A DNA stretch of 33,857 nt, taken from CAZWBR01 sp964404205 (GTDB taxonomy: Bacteria > Bacteroidota > Bacteroidia > Bacteroidales > Prolixibacteraceae). Shown in pieces: positions 14,967-23,912 of this stretch (its first letter is position 1; every line of letters begins with the position of its first letter). Location of the stretch: positions 1-33,857 of the forward strand of contig CAYOJD010000017.1 of assembly GCA_964404205.1 (NCBI GenBank), read 5' to 3'. The notes beneath the pieces were generated by a model. That model was not told the DNA's origin, did not search any database, and saw only the letters and a list, made by a program, of their open reading frames with translations. Both the position numbers and the translations under genes were made by a program.

Positions 14967-17900
14967 ATGAAAAAAAGAGAGTATTACGTTTGTCTCTCTT
15001 CCCCCTTTAGCCGGGCGAAGAGTTTGTTACGCTTCTTTTCCATTGTATTGATATTCACCTGTTTGTCAGGTTATGCAATGGGAGCTTTATCCGAACAACC
15101 CAAAAAATCTGTTTCAGGAACAATTGTTGATGAAACCAATCAACCGCTGCCGGGCGCTTCGGTGGTGGTAAAAGGTACCACAACCGGAACCATTTCAGAT
15201 GCTGACGGTAAATTTATGCTTGATGTGCCTGCTGATGCCAAGGTGTTGGTATTTTCGTTTGTAGGCATGGTTTCGCAGGAGGTGGTCATTGGAACTAAAC
15301 TTACATTCAGTATTTTATTGCGTCAGGAAGCCATCGGCCTGAACGAAGTTGTAGCTATTGGTTATGGCACTGTTCGCAAAAAAGATCTCACCGGATCGGT
15401 ATCGTCGGTAGGCGGGGCGCAGTTGCAGGAACGCGCTGTGTTTAGTGCTGCGCAGGCCTTGCAGGGAAAAGCTGCAGGGGTAGTTGTTCAGCAAACCAAC
15501 GCCAAACCAGGTAGTGATGCTTCGGTAATTATTCGTGGTAACCGTTCGCTGAAAGCTACAAACAATCCGCTTTATGTGGTCGACGGAATTCCGTTGGTTG
15601 TTGGGTTGAGCGAAATCAGCCAGTCGGATATCGAAACCATCGATATTTTGAAAGCTGCCGCGGCTACAGCTATTTTTGGGTCGAGAGCCGAAAACGGTGT
15701 TGTGCTGATTACCACCAAAAAAGGGAAAGAAGGGAAAGCAGTTGTCGATTATAACGGTTATTACGGCATTCAGCAACCTGCCAACATGGTCGAATTATTT
15801 GACGGGCCAGAGTGGGTTGAATTTATGCGCGAGGCTTACCGTACCAACGGCCGCTATTCGGTAGGAGCCCCAACCTACGATCAGGATAAAATTATGATGC
15901 CTGTTGGCCAGGATACCGATCCTTACGGTATTGGGTATAAAATTCAGAATGCCTACGACGAAAGCGGTGTATGGCATCCGGAATTGATCAAAAGTACCGA
16001 TTGGTTGGGGGCTGTAATGCGCAACGGTCAGGTAACCAACCACGAGATTAGTATTCGCGGAGGTACCGAAAAACTGAAAATGTTGGCCTCAGCTACCTAT
16101 TACAATGAATTGGGGATGATGAAAACCCAGGATTATCGCCGTTATTCGGTTCGTGTTAACTTCGACTGGAAACTTACGGATAAGGTGACTATTGGCGGAC
16201 AGACCCAGTTTTCACATTTTATCCGCCACGACGGGCCTAACGTATTTGATGGGGTAAAGAGTGTATCACCATTGGCAAATATCAGAAATGTCGAAACGGG
16301 CGAAATTTTCAACCGACCAGGTAACGACCCGCAACTTTGGAATCCGGTTTTGAACCTCGATAATGCCGATGTTCAGTACAAGAAAGACCGTTTTCTGGGC
16401 AGCTATTATCTCGAAATCCAACTTCCGTTTGATGTCAGGTTCCGCTCGAACTTTGGGCTGGACTTTGGCCCTTACTTCGATCAGCGTTTTTACGGTGCCC
16501 GCAGTTCCGACCGTCAGGGTGGAAACCCACGTGCTGAAAATGGTGGCGACACCCGTATGATGTACACCTGGGAAAACCTTCTCTACTGGAACAAAGATAT
16601 AGCCGAACACACTTTTGGGTTTACTTTTCTGCAATCGATCCAAGAGGAAAAATATGAAACATGGAGAGTTAGTGTGATGGATCTTCCGTACGAAACCCAA
16701 AAGTGGTTCAATGTAGGAAGTGCCCCAACCATTTCATCGGTTTCAAGTAGCTTTCAGAAATGGCAGTTGGCTTCTTTTATGGGCCGTTTGAACTATAGTT
16801 TTAAAGATCGTTATCTGGTGACCGCTTCGGCCCGTTACGACGGTTCATCGCGTTTGGCCCCGGGCAACAAATGGGTACTCTTCCCATCGGCTGCGTTGGC
16901 ATGGCGCCTCAGCGAAGAAGAATTCATGAAAGGCTTCGGCGCTCTCGATAACCTTAAGCTACGGGTTGGCTACGGTATCACCGGTAATACAGCTATCGAT
17001 CCTTACAAAACAGCAGGTAACCTGGCTTATGCCCGTTACAATTTCGGTTCGGTCAACTCTATGGCTTTTTACCAGAACGAAATGCCGAATCCAGATTTGA
17101 GTTGGGAAAAGACTACGCAGTGGAATGCCGGTATCGATTTTGGTTTCTTAAAGAACCGAATCAACGGTGTGATTGACGTTTATTTGCAAAATACAGGTGA
17201 TCTTTTGATGGACAGGCAGTTGCCGCAAGTTTCGGGTTTTAATAGTGTAGTTTACAACATCGGCAAAACCCGCAACAAGGGTATCGAAATAACACTGAAT
17301 GCAGAACCTGTCCACAAAACCGATTTCACATGGAATACCACAGCCATCTTCTCACGCAACAAGGAAGAGATTGTTGAACTTTATGGCGGGAAGAAAGACG
17401 ACGTAGGAAACAGTTGGTTTATCGGTCAGCCCACATCGGTCTATTATGATTATAAGTTTCTGGGAATTTGGCAGTTGGATGAAGCTGCCGATGCCGCCAA
17501 ATATGGTTCTGAATCCAAACCCGGAACCATCAAGGTGCAGGATACTGTTGGTGAAGATTATAAAATTACAGCTGCCGACCGCGTAATCATCGGGTCACCA
17601 CGTCCGAAATTCACTGCGAGCCTCTCGAACAATTTCACCTACCGAAATTTCGATCTAAATTTCTTCCTGAACGCATCGTATGGCAATATGCTGCAATTCG
17701 ACAGAAATATGAGTTTCAATGGCCGTTACAACAGTATTAAGGTCGATTACTGGAGAGTAACTGAATACGATTCATCGGGTGCAGCTATCGCCAGTAACGA
17801 ATCGAACGAAGCCCCGCGCCCGAACAATGGAGTTGAAAACCCCTCTTATCGTTCGTCGATGAATTATTTCGATGCCTCTTTCCTGCGTTTGAGCAACGTT

Positions 17901-18086
17901 ACTTTGGGTTATAATATACCTAAATCGGTGCTGAATAAAGTGAAGATCAGTAAATTTAGGGTTTATGGAACGGTTCAGAATGCTTTCTGTATCACATCGT
18001 TCCCCGGAACCGACCCTGAAAGTGGCGAAAATTTCAATACGCCAATGCCGCGTACAGTCCTTTTCGGTATCAATATGAGCTTATAA
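14967..18086 (+). CDS. SusC-family TonB-dependent outer-membrane transporter
   Basis: A 1039-residue SusC-like importer of oligosaccharides. A signal peptide with a long basic N-region (about 1-42, SIVLIFTCLSGYAMG) precedes a carboxypeptidase-regulatory-like domain (about 49-125: VSGTIVDETNQPLPGASVVVKG). A TonB-box region (EVVAIGYGTVRKKDLTGSV) comes next, then the plug domain with NNPLYVVDGIP and ENGVVLITTKKG, and a 22-strand barrel ending in an aromatic-poor but family-typical MPRTVLFGINMSL. I start at ATG 14967 because the signal peptide begins there, while the earlier in-frame codon is a non-family extension. It is paired with susD 38 bases downstream. No N-terminal anti-sigma-interacting extension is seen, consistent with AraC rather than ECF control. 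Confidence 0.95.
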   Translation: MKKREYYVCLSSPFSRAKSLLRFFSIVLIFTCLSGYAMGALSEQPKKSVSGTIVDETNQPLPGASVVVKGTTTGTISDADGKFMLDVPADAKVLVFSFVGMVSQEVVIGTKLTFSILLRQEAIGLNEVVAIGYGTVRKKDLTGSVSSVGGAQLQERAVFSAAQALQGKAAGVVVQQTNAKPGSDASVIIRGNRSLKATNNPLYVVDGIPLVVGLSEISQSDIETIDILKAAAATAIFGSRAENGVVLITTKKGKEGKAVVDYNGYYGIQQPANMVELFDGPEWVEFMREAYRTNGRYSVGAPTYDQDKIMMPVGQDTDPYGIGYKIQNAYDESGVWHPELIKSTDWLGAVMRNGQVTNHEISIRGGTEKLKMLASATYYNELGMMKTQDYRRYSVRVNFDWKLTDKVTIGGQTQFSHFIRHDGPNVFDGVKSVSPLANIRNVETGEIFNRPGNDPQLWNPVLNLDNADVQYKKDRFLGSYYLEIQLPFDVRFRSNFGLDFGPYFDQRFYGARSSDRQGGNPRAENGGDTRMMYTWENLLYWNKDIAEHTFGFTFLQSIQEEKYETWRVSVMDLPYETQKWFNVGSAPTISSVSSSFQKWQLASFMGRLNYSFKDRYLVTASARYDGSSRLAPGNKWVLFPSAALAWRLSEEEFMKGFGALDNLKLRVGYGITGNTAIDPYKTAGNLAYARYNFGSVNSMAFYQNEMPNPDLSWEKTTQWNAGIDFGFLKNRINGVIDVYLQNTGDLLMDRQLPQVSGFNSVVYNIGKTRNKGIEITLNAEPVHKTDFTWNTTAIFSRNKEEIVELYGGKKDDVGNSWFIGQPTSVYYDYKFLGIWQLDEAADAAKYGSESKPGTIKVQDTVGEDYKITAADRVIIGSPRPKFTASLSNNFTYRNFDLNFFLNASYGNMLQFDRNMSFNGRYNSIKVDYWRVTEYDSSGAAIASNESNEAPRPNNGVENPSYRSSMNYFDASFLRLSNVTLGYNIPKSVLNKVKISKFRVYGTVQNAFCITSFPGTDPESGENFNTPMPRTVLFGINMSL

Positions 18087-18123
18087 TCGGTTGAAGGTTG
18101 AAACGAATAAACAAACAAGTATT

Positions 18124-20106
18124 ATGAAAAAAATAGCCTATTATATTTTCGCAGCAGCCATGCTTTTTGCTGTCACATCGTGCGAAAAATATCTCGAAGA
18201 AGAGCGATACACCGATGTTGGGTATGATTATCTGACCACTAAAGTGGGGATGGAATCAGCCGTTGTAGGTGTTTACCAGTGTATGCGTTGGTATACCGGG
18301 GCTTACAACCAGTCGTCCAACAGTACGGTAGGCGGGAATATGGAAGCCTACTATGTTTTGACCGAATATGGCACCGACTTTACCTGGGAAGGTACCGACG
18401 GCGGTTTTAAAGATCCGTTTAATAAATATCTAAGTTCGCTTAACCCGCAGAACGACGAGGTAAACAAATTCTGGAACAATGCCTACAAAGCGATAACCCG
18501 TGCCAACACGGCGTTGATGTACCTGCCGCAGGTTCCCGAATCGGAAATGGCCACTTCGCTGAAAGATCAGCGTGCAGCCGAACTGCATTTCCTCAGGGCC
18601 TTCTATTATTTTGATTTGGTCCAACATTTTGGGGCTCTTCCATTAATAACTGAAGGAAATGTTAGCCAGGTTGTTACTGATTTTCAGAGAGCCCCTGTTG
18701 CTCAAGTCTATGCGCAAATCATCAGTGACCTGAAAGCAGCCTACGCCGTTTTGCCTGATATTGGTCAGCAAACACAGCGTGGCCGTGCTACCAAGTGGTC
18801 GGTCGGTCATCTGCTGGCAAAAGTATATCTAACCCGCGGCAGTGCCGATTTGGCCGTCCGCGGAGGTAAAGCAACCGATCTCGACAGCGCTGCTTTTTAT
18901 TCGGAAGCGGTCATAAATTCCGGGAGATATGCCCTCGAAACAAACTTTGCCAATGTTTTCGATCAGAACAACCAGAAGACATCGAAAGAAATTATCTGGG
19001 ATGTCGAACATACCAATAATGCCCTTTTCAGCGGTGCCGGTAGTTCGGGTTCTGATGGCGGAAACCAGCTGCACCTTTACTGGGTAATGCAGTATGACGT
19101 TAAATCGGGAATGACACGTGATGTACTCAATGGCCGACCATGGAAGAGGGTACGCCCGAATCCCCGCATCATCAACGAACTGTGGAGCAAAACCCTCGAT
19201 TCGCGTCTGTACAAGACTTTTAAATGGACTTTCCTGAGTAACAGTGCAAGCAGTGCTACAGCCAATGTATGGAAAAGTAAATATTATTACATTAATCCAA
19301 GTACCAATGCCGAGGATAAAAACGATGTAATTTATACACCGCCAACCGAATTGGTCGGTAAACCAAAGTTTGCAGTAGGCGACACCGCAATTTATGTTTC
19401 TTCGAAATATTACGGCGCGTTGTCCTATTATTCTTCAACAGGCTCGAAGCAGACGATGCTTGACGCCACTAAATATCGTCAAATGTTGATCGACATAGCC
19501 AAAGCCCGCTATCTCTTTATTCCGGTTGACAAATATGATACCAACAACTTCCCGACCATGTTGAAATGGCTCGACACCCAACGTCAGGATATGAACTATC
19601 AGGCAGGTTCGCGCAACTTCCACCGAATGCGCCTCGCTGAAACTTACCTGATTGCTGCGGAAGCATATGGTCGTAAAGGCGATTGGACCAACGCGCTGAA
19701 ATATATCAACATTATTCGTCAGCGTGCAGCCTATGTCGGCGGCGAGCAGAAACCCAAAGAGGTTTATCTCATCGATGGCGGTCCGAACAATACGCTTTCT
19801 ACTTCGGTACAGATGATTGTTACCGAGGCAGATGTGAAAAGTCCGATATTGCCTTCAGGTGCCGGTTTTGATCCGTTTGTCGACTGGATGCTCGAAGAAC
19901 GTGCCCGCGAATTATATGGCGAGTTGAATCGCTGGGAGGATCTCGCGCGTACCGGAACTTTGGTCGCACGTGTGAAACTTTACAATCCTGATGGAGCCCC
20001 CAATATCAAAGATTACCATGTACTACGTCCCATTCCAAATACTTACACGGACCGGTTGCTGCCGCAGCCAGAGCTTTCGGAAATGCAAAATCCGGGATAC
20101 TATTAA
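18124..20106 (+). CDS. SusD-family glycan-binding lipoprotein (RagB/SusD)
   Basis: A 660-residue surface lipoprotein that caps the SusC channel and binds the glycan. The lipoprotein signal is MKKIAYYIFAAAMLFAVTSC (acceptor Cys20). SusD-type TPR helices follow (NKFWNNAYKAITRANTALMYL, AELHFLRAFYYFDLVQHFGALPLI), and the family C-terminus carries DPFVDWMLEERARELYGELNRWEDLARTG and LPQPELSEMQNPGYY. I use ATG 18124, where the signal begins. An earlier TTG start is unlikely. At 660 residues it is longer than a typical SusD (about 500-600), with insertions in the middle third. It is cotranscribed with susC and closed by a strong terminator. Confidence 0.95.
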   Translation: MKKIAYYIFAAAMLFAVTSCEKYLEEERYTDVGYDYLTTKVGMESAVVGVYQCMRWYTGAYNQSSNSTVGGNMEAYYVLTEYGTDFTWEGTDGGFKDPFNKYLSSLNPQNDEVNKFWNNAYKAITRANTALMYLPQVPESEMATSLKDQRAAELHFLRAFYYFDLVQHFGALPLITEGNVSQVVTDFQRAPVAQVYAQIISDLKAAYAVLPDIGQQTQRGRATKWSVGHLLAKVYLTRGSADLAVRGGKATDLDSAAFYSEAVINSGRYALETNFANVFDQNNQKTSKEIIWDVEHTNNALFSGAGSSGSDGGNQLHLYWVMQYDVKSGMTRDVLNGRPWKRVRPNPRIINELWSKTLDSRLYKTFKWTFLSNSASSATANVWKSKYYYINPSTNAEDKNDVIYTPPTELVGKPKFAVGDTAIYVSSKYYGALSYYSSTGSKQTMLDATKYRQMLIDIAKARYLFIPVDKYDTNNFPTMLKWLDTQRQDMNYQAGSRNFHRMRLAETYLIAAEAYGRKGDWTNALKYINIIRQRAAYVGGEQKPKEVYLIDGGPNNTLSTSVQMIVTEADVKSPILPSGAGFDPFVDWMLEERARELYGELNRWEDLARTGTLVARVKLYNPDGAPNIKDYHVLRPIPNTYTDRLLPQPELSEMQNPGYY

Positions 20107-20137
20107 TTTTCAGCAAATTGCTTAGCTAACTATCCAG

Positions 20138-20169
20138 CCGCTGCCCGGGAAAGGGCAGCGGTTTTTTTT
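20138..20169 (+). terminator. Rho-independent terminator after susC-susD
   Basis: CCGCTGCCC (20138-20146) pairs perfectly with GGGCAGCGG (20153-20161) around a GGGAAA loop, and a run of eight T follows at 20162-20169. It separates the SusCD transcript from the following oxidoreductase operon. Confidence 0.95.
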
Positions 20170-20244
20170 CCAGTCGACTTTTTTGATGCAAAAATAGTAT
20201 TACAGATTGCGAAGAATTGATAAAGGTTAAACTGCACAAATCAC

Positions 20245-20252
20245 TATTTTTG
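20245..20252 (+). promoter_or_regulatory. Predicted -7 element of the DUF6807/oxidoreductase operon
   Basis: TATTTTTG is an exact TAnnTTTG match, 37 bases before the first ATG of the four-gene operon and 76 bases after the SusCD terminator. The -33 region is weak, which may mean activator dependence. Confidence 0.5.
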
Positions 20253-20288
20253 AACCATTCCAAATGATAGAACCAACTAAAACTGAAA

Positions 20289-21560
20289 ATGATGAACTTC
20301 CGTATCATGGCCATAATGGCTATTTTACAACTTCCAATAAGCCTGTTCAGTCAGGAAAAGATAGCCGAATTAACGGTTGAAGCCGGAAAAACGTTGCGAA
20401 TAGATACCCCAGTAAGCATTGCACTCGACGGAATTGATACCAATACTGATAAAGGATTATTTTTGTTGAGAGAAACGGTTAACAAGGTTGAAACTGAAGT
20501 AGAGTGTCAACTTGAGCAGGGAAGCGTACCGCGTTTGTGGTGGCTGCTTGATGGCGAATCGGCACCGAACCGGGTGCGGCATTTTATACTTTACCGTGAT
20601 TCGACTAAGGTACAGCCAATTCATGTTAAACCCGAACTCAATGCCCATACGTTAACCGTGAAGGTTGGGAGCGAAAATGTGTTACAATATCAGATTGCTG
20701 AGCTGTTTCCGCCCGAAGGGGTCAGCCCGTTCTATCGGCGCAGTGGTTTTATTCATCCGGTTTGGTCGCCTTCCGGAAATGTGCTTACCCGGGTCAACGC
20801 CCCCGACCACTGGCACCATATGGGAATTTGGAATCCGTGGACCAAAACGCATTTCGAAGGGCATAGCACCGACTTCTGGAACCTATATGAGGGGCAGGGA
20901 ACTGTTCGTTTTGCCGGTTTCAATTCGCTCGTAAGCGGGCCCTTGTTTGGCGGTTTTAAAGCTCGTCAGGAGCATGTCGATTTTCAATGTAAAGGAGGCG
21001 ATAAGGTGGCTATTAACGAAGTGTGGGATATCAGGGTGTGGAATATTACCCGTTTGGGGCAGAATAGGGTTTGGCTTTGCGATTTCACCTCAACGCTCAA
21101 CTGCGCCACTGATTCTTCGATTTTACTTGAAGCCTATCGTTACGGTGGGGGTATCGGTTTCAGGGCCAATGAAGAGTGGACTAACCAAAATAGCCGTGTT
21201 CTTACCTCAGAAGGGAAAACACGCAAAGAGGCCGATGGGGCTCGTGCCCGTTGGTGCGATGTGGGAGGCGATTTTTCAGGGAAAGAGTCCTCTGGAATAG
21301 TCTTTATGTCGAATCCTGCCAATCGTGAATTTCCCGAACCAATGAGGGTTTGGCCTGAAGATGCCAACAATGGCCGTGGTGACATGTTTTTCGAATTTTG
21401 TCCGATACGACATAAAAGTTGGGAACTAAAACCGGGTGCCGACTATCAGTTGCGCTACCGTATGTTGATTTATGACGGTAAAATTGCCCCGGAAACTGCT
21501 GACCGCCTTTGGTCCGATTTTGCCCATCCCCCCAAAGTGACCATCACCAAAGTCTATTGA
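20289..21560 (+). CDS. DUF6807 (formerly PmoA) family protein, long form
   Basis: A 423-residue exported protein with a signal peptide (about 1-21, ending SLFSQ). The C-terminal two thirds match the DUF6807 family: SPFYRRSGFIHPVWSPSGNVLT (about 140-161), DHWHHMGIWNPWTKTHFEG (about 166-184), EAYRYGGGIGFRANEEW (about 280-296), ARWCDVGGDF, and a C-terminal YRMLIYDGK. The DHWHHMGIW cluster of histidines is suggestive of a metal or catalytic site. The old name PmoA (methane oxygenase) is misleading: nothing here resembles methane monooxygenase. The N-terminal 130 residues are an extra beta-rich domain not shared with the shorter paralogue at 22983. It is the first gene of the four-gene operon, and the next start is 24 bases away. 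Activity unknown. Confidence 0.85.
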   Translation: MMNFRIMAIMAILQLPISLFSQEKIAELTVEAGKTLRIDTPVSIALDGIDTNTDKGLFLLRETVNKVETEVECQLEQGSVPRLWWLLDGESAPNRVRHFILYRDSTKVQPIHVKPELNAHTLTVKVGSENVLQYQIAELFPPEGVSPFYRRSGFIHPVWSPSGNVLTRVNAPDHWHHMGIWNPWTKTHFEGHSTDFWNLYEGQGTVRFAGFNSLVSGPLFGGFKARQEHVDFQCKGGDKVAINEVWDIRVWNITRLGQNRVWLCDFTSTLNCATDSSILLEAYRYGGGIGFRANEEWTNQNSRVLTSEGKTRKEADGARARWCDVGGDFSGKESSGIVFMSNPANREFPEPMRVWPEDANNGRGDMFFEFCPIRHKSWELKPGADYQLRYRMLIYDGKIAPETADRLWSDFAHPPKVTITKVY

Positions 21561-21583
21561 TTACGATAACAATACTTACAGCC

Positions 21584-22978
21584 ATGACAACAAATCAGCT
21601 TACACGAAGGACCTTTCTGAAAACCGGTACTTTAGCAGCCGGGGGCGCTATTCTGGCTCCGACCATCATCCCATCGTCAGTTTTGGGGAAGAACGCACCC
21701 AGCAATAAAATAAATATCGGGCAAATTGGCTTTGGCCGTATTGCCATGAGCCATGATTTGCCCGATACATTAAGGTATGATGTTGCACGGGTAATTGCCG
21801 TTGCCGATGTCGATTCGAACCGTGCAGTTATCGGGAAAAAATATATTGAAGATTATTACGCAAAAAAAACAGGCAGTGCCAATTATGTCGATGTTAAAAC
21901 CTATGGCGATTACCGCGATTTATTACTGAATAAAGATATTGATGCGGTTATCATATCGACACCCGACCATTGGCATGCGCAACCAGCTATTGAAGCGGCT
22001 TTGGCCGGGAAAGACATTTACCTGCAAAAACCAACATCGCTCACTATCGAAGAGGGGCGCCTGCTCAGCAATATTGTTCAGAAAAGGGGTGTTATCTTTC
22101 AGGTCGGAACGCAACAACGGTCGTGGAAACAGTTTCGTATCGCAGCCGAGTTGGTTCGAAATGGGCGCATCGGAAAGGTCCACACGGTCAAAATTGGCTT
22201 ACCCGGCGACCCTTCAGGCCCGGAAGCTCCACCAATGGCGGTTCCCCAAAATCTGAATTACGACATGTGGCTCGGTTCAACGCCTGAAGCCTATTATACT
22301 GAAATGCGCGTGCATCCGCAAAATAGCATGTCCGATCGCCCGGGATGGCTGCGTTGTGAACAATTTGGTGCCGGTATGATTACTGGTTGGGGACAACATC
22401 ATTTCGATGCTGCAGCATGGGGTATGGACACCGAACTTACCGGTCCGGTAGCAATCGAGGCGGTTGCTCAGTTTCCCAAAAGCGGCTTATGGGATGTCCA
22501 TGGCGATTTTATGGCCAAAGCCGAATATGCCAATGGAATTACCATGTTTACCAGCGGCGGCTATCCTAACGGTATTCGCTACGAAGGTACCGACGGTTGG
22601 ATTTTTGTTTCGCGGGGCGACTATAATGCTACTGCATCGGATCCGGTATCGAAAGAGAAAAGCAGCCGTGCACTCGATGCCAGTGACCCCAAGATACTCA
22701 CTTCGGTGATTGGCGAAAATGAAATTCACCTCTACCAAAGCGATGATCAACATGGCAACTGGCTCGATTGCATTCAAAGCCGTAAAGAGCCTATCTCGCC
22801 AGTCGAGATGGGGCACCGCGCATGCTCGGTTTGTCTGGTTACCCATATCGCCATGAAACTGTCGCGTAAACTGGAGTGGGACCCGGCTACCGAACGATTT
22901 AAAGGCGACGACGAAGCCAACGCGATGCTTTCGCGGCCACAACGTGCCCATTACGGAACCCGCTCATTGAAAATATAA
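21584..22978 (+). CDS. Tat-exported Gfo/Idh/MocA-family oxidoreductase
   Basis: A 464-residue NAD(P)-dependent sugar oxidoreductase. The N-terminus carries a twin-arginine export signal (TRRTFLKTG at 7-15, then a hydrophobic AAGGAILAP segment), meaning it is folded with its cofactor before export. The Rossmann motif is GFGRIA (Gly49, Gly51, Ala54). The usual EKP is QKP here, with catalytic Lys149, and the GQHHFDAA segment (about 270-277) gives the His/Asp pair of the active site. TPDHWHAQPAIEA and MYLxKP-type spacing are typical of exported members. It is sandwiched between two DUF6807 genes. Related enzymes oxidise glycosides at C3, and this is a plausible but unproven role. I start at ATG 21584 because the Tat signal begins there. 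Confidence 0.92.
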   Translation: MTTNQLTRRTFLKTGTLAAGGAILAPTIIPSSVLGKNAPSNKINIGQIGFGRIAMSHDLPDTLRYDVARVIAVADVDSNRAVIGKKYIEDYYAKKTGSANYVDVKTYGDYRDLLLNKDIDAVIISTPDHWHAQPAIEAALAGKDIYLQKPTSLTIEEGRLLSNIVQKRGVIFQVGTQQRSWKQFRIAAELVRNGRIGKVHTVKIGLPGDPSGPEAPPMAVPQNLNYDMWLGSTPEAYYTEMRVHPQNSMSDRPGWLRCEQFGAGMITGWGQHHFDAAAWGMDTELTGPVAIEAVAQFPKSGLWDVHGDFMAKAEYANGITMFTSGGYPNGIRYEGTDGWIFVSRGDYNATASDPVSKEKSSRALDASDPKILTSVIGENEIHLYQSDDQHGNWLDCIQSRKEPISPVEMGHRACSVCLVTHIAMKLSRKLEWDPATERFKGDDEANAMLSRPQRAHYGTRSLKI

Positions 22979-22982
22979 TGCG

Positions 22983-23879
22983 ATGAGAAAAATTAAAATA
23001 GTTCTGCTTGCGATAGCAGTCTTGGCTTCGGTGTCGCTTTTCGCCCAAATCAATGCCGTAAAAGTCGGCTCGAAAATCAATGTCACTGTTGGAGGAAAAT
23101 TCTTTACCAGCTACATTTTTTCACCTGACGAGAAATATCCCTTTTTTTATCCGGTAAACGGGCCATCGTCGGGTGGTTCGGTTACTTCGATGCGGAATGG
23201 TGAATATCCGCACCACAGTTCGCTCTTTTTTGGCTGCGATATGCTGAATGACGGCAATTACTGGCAGGAAGGGCTCGAACGTGGTCGCATCATATCGGTT
23301 AATGCTGAAATTCTGAAGGAGGGGGGCGACAGTGTCGTTATCAGTGACGAATGTATATGGAGCCGGCCGGGGGCACTCTCCCCAATGAAGGACAAACGAC
23401 TTATCACCATTACATCGCCATCGCCTGAAATCAGGATCATAGACTTTGCTGTTGAAATGGAAGCCCTTCAGGATGTTGTCATTAAAAAAACCAATCACTC
23501 CCTTTTCAGTGCGAGGATAGCCGCCGATCTTTCGGTAAAGAATGGCGGAGAAATGATGAATGCCGAAGAGGCATCGGGCGAGAAAGATACTTTTGGAAAA
23601 AGTTCGGCCTGGATGAGCCTTTCGGGACGTAGAGGCGAAACCGTTGAGGGCTTGGTAATGATGCAGCATCCCTCGAATCGTTGGTATCCGGCTCCCTGGT
23701 TTACACGCGATTATGGATTTATCTCGCCAACTCCCATGTATTGGCCCGAAAATGGAGTGGATATCCGGTTACCGAAAGGCGACAATATCGTTCTGAAATA
23801 CAGGGTGATTGTTCATTCCGGGGTGCTTTCGGCAGAAGCCGTTGCTCATTATTTCGAAAATTACCAGAAGTTGAAATAA
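22983..23879 (+). CDS. DUF6807 (formerly PmoA) family protein, short form
   Basis: A 298-residue exported protein with a signal peptide (about 1-21, MRKIKIVLLAIAVLASVSLF). It has the DUF6807 core only: YPFFYPVNGPSSGGSVTSM (about 50-68), YPHHSSLFFGCDMLNDGNYW (about 74-93), MMQHPSNRWYPAPWFTRDYGFISPTPMYWPENG (about 226-258 region), and a C-terminal LKYRVIVHSG. The paired histidines in YPHHSSLFFG occupy the place of DHWHHMGIW in the longer paralogue at 20289. It begins 4 bases after the Tat oxidoreductase stops, so it is part of the same transcript and is likely a functional partner. Its chemistry is unknown; a role in handling an oxidised sugar is inference from context. Confidence 0.85.
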   Translation: MRKIKIVLLAIAVLASVSLFAQINAVKVGSKINVTVGGKFFTSYIFSPDEKYPFFYPVNGPSSGGSVTSMRNGEYPHHSSLFFGCDMLNDGNYWQEGLERGRIISVNAEILKEGGDSVVISDECIWSRPGALSPMKDKRLITITSPSPEIRIIDFAVEMEALQDVVIKKTNHSLFSARIAADLSVKNGGEMMNAEEASGEKDTFGKSSAWMSLSGRRGETVEGLVMMQHPSNRWYPAPWFTRDYGFISPTPMYWPENGVDIRLPKGDNIVLKYRVIVHSGVLSAEAVAHYFENYQKLK

Positions 23880-23912
23880 ACCTATTTTACATACATCAAA
23901 AGTACAACAACA

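Noticed and set aside
20289..21560. Methane monooxygenase subunit suggested by the old PmoA family name
   Set aside because: The protein is soluble, has no membrane helices besides the signal peptide, and sits in a sugar-utilisation locus.
22487..22951. Minus-strand frame of 154 residues opposite the Tat oxidoreductase
   Set aside because: It is an antisense shadow of a strong family match, with no upstream signals.
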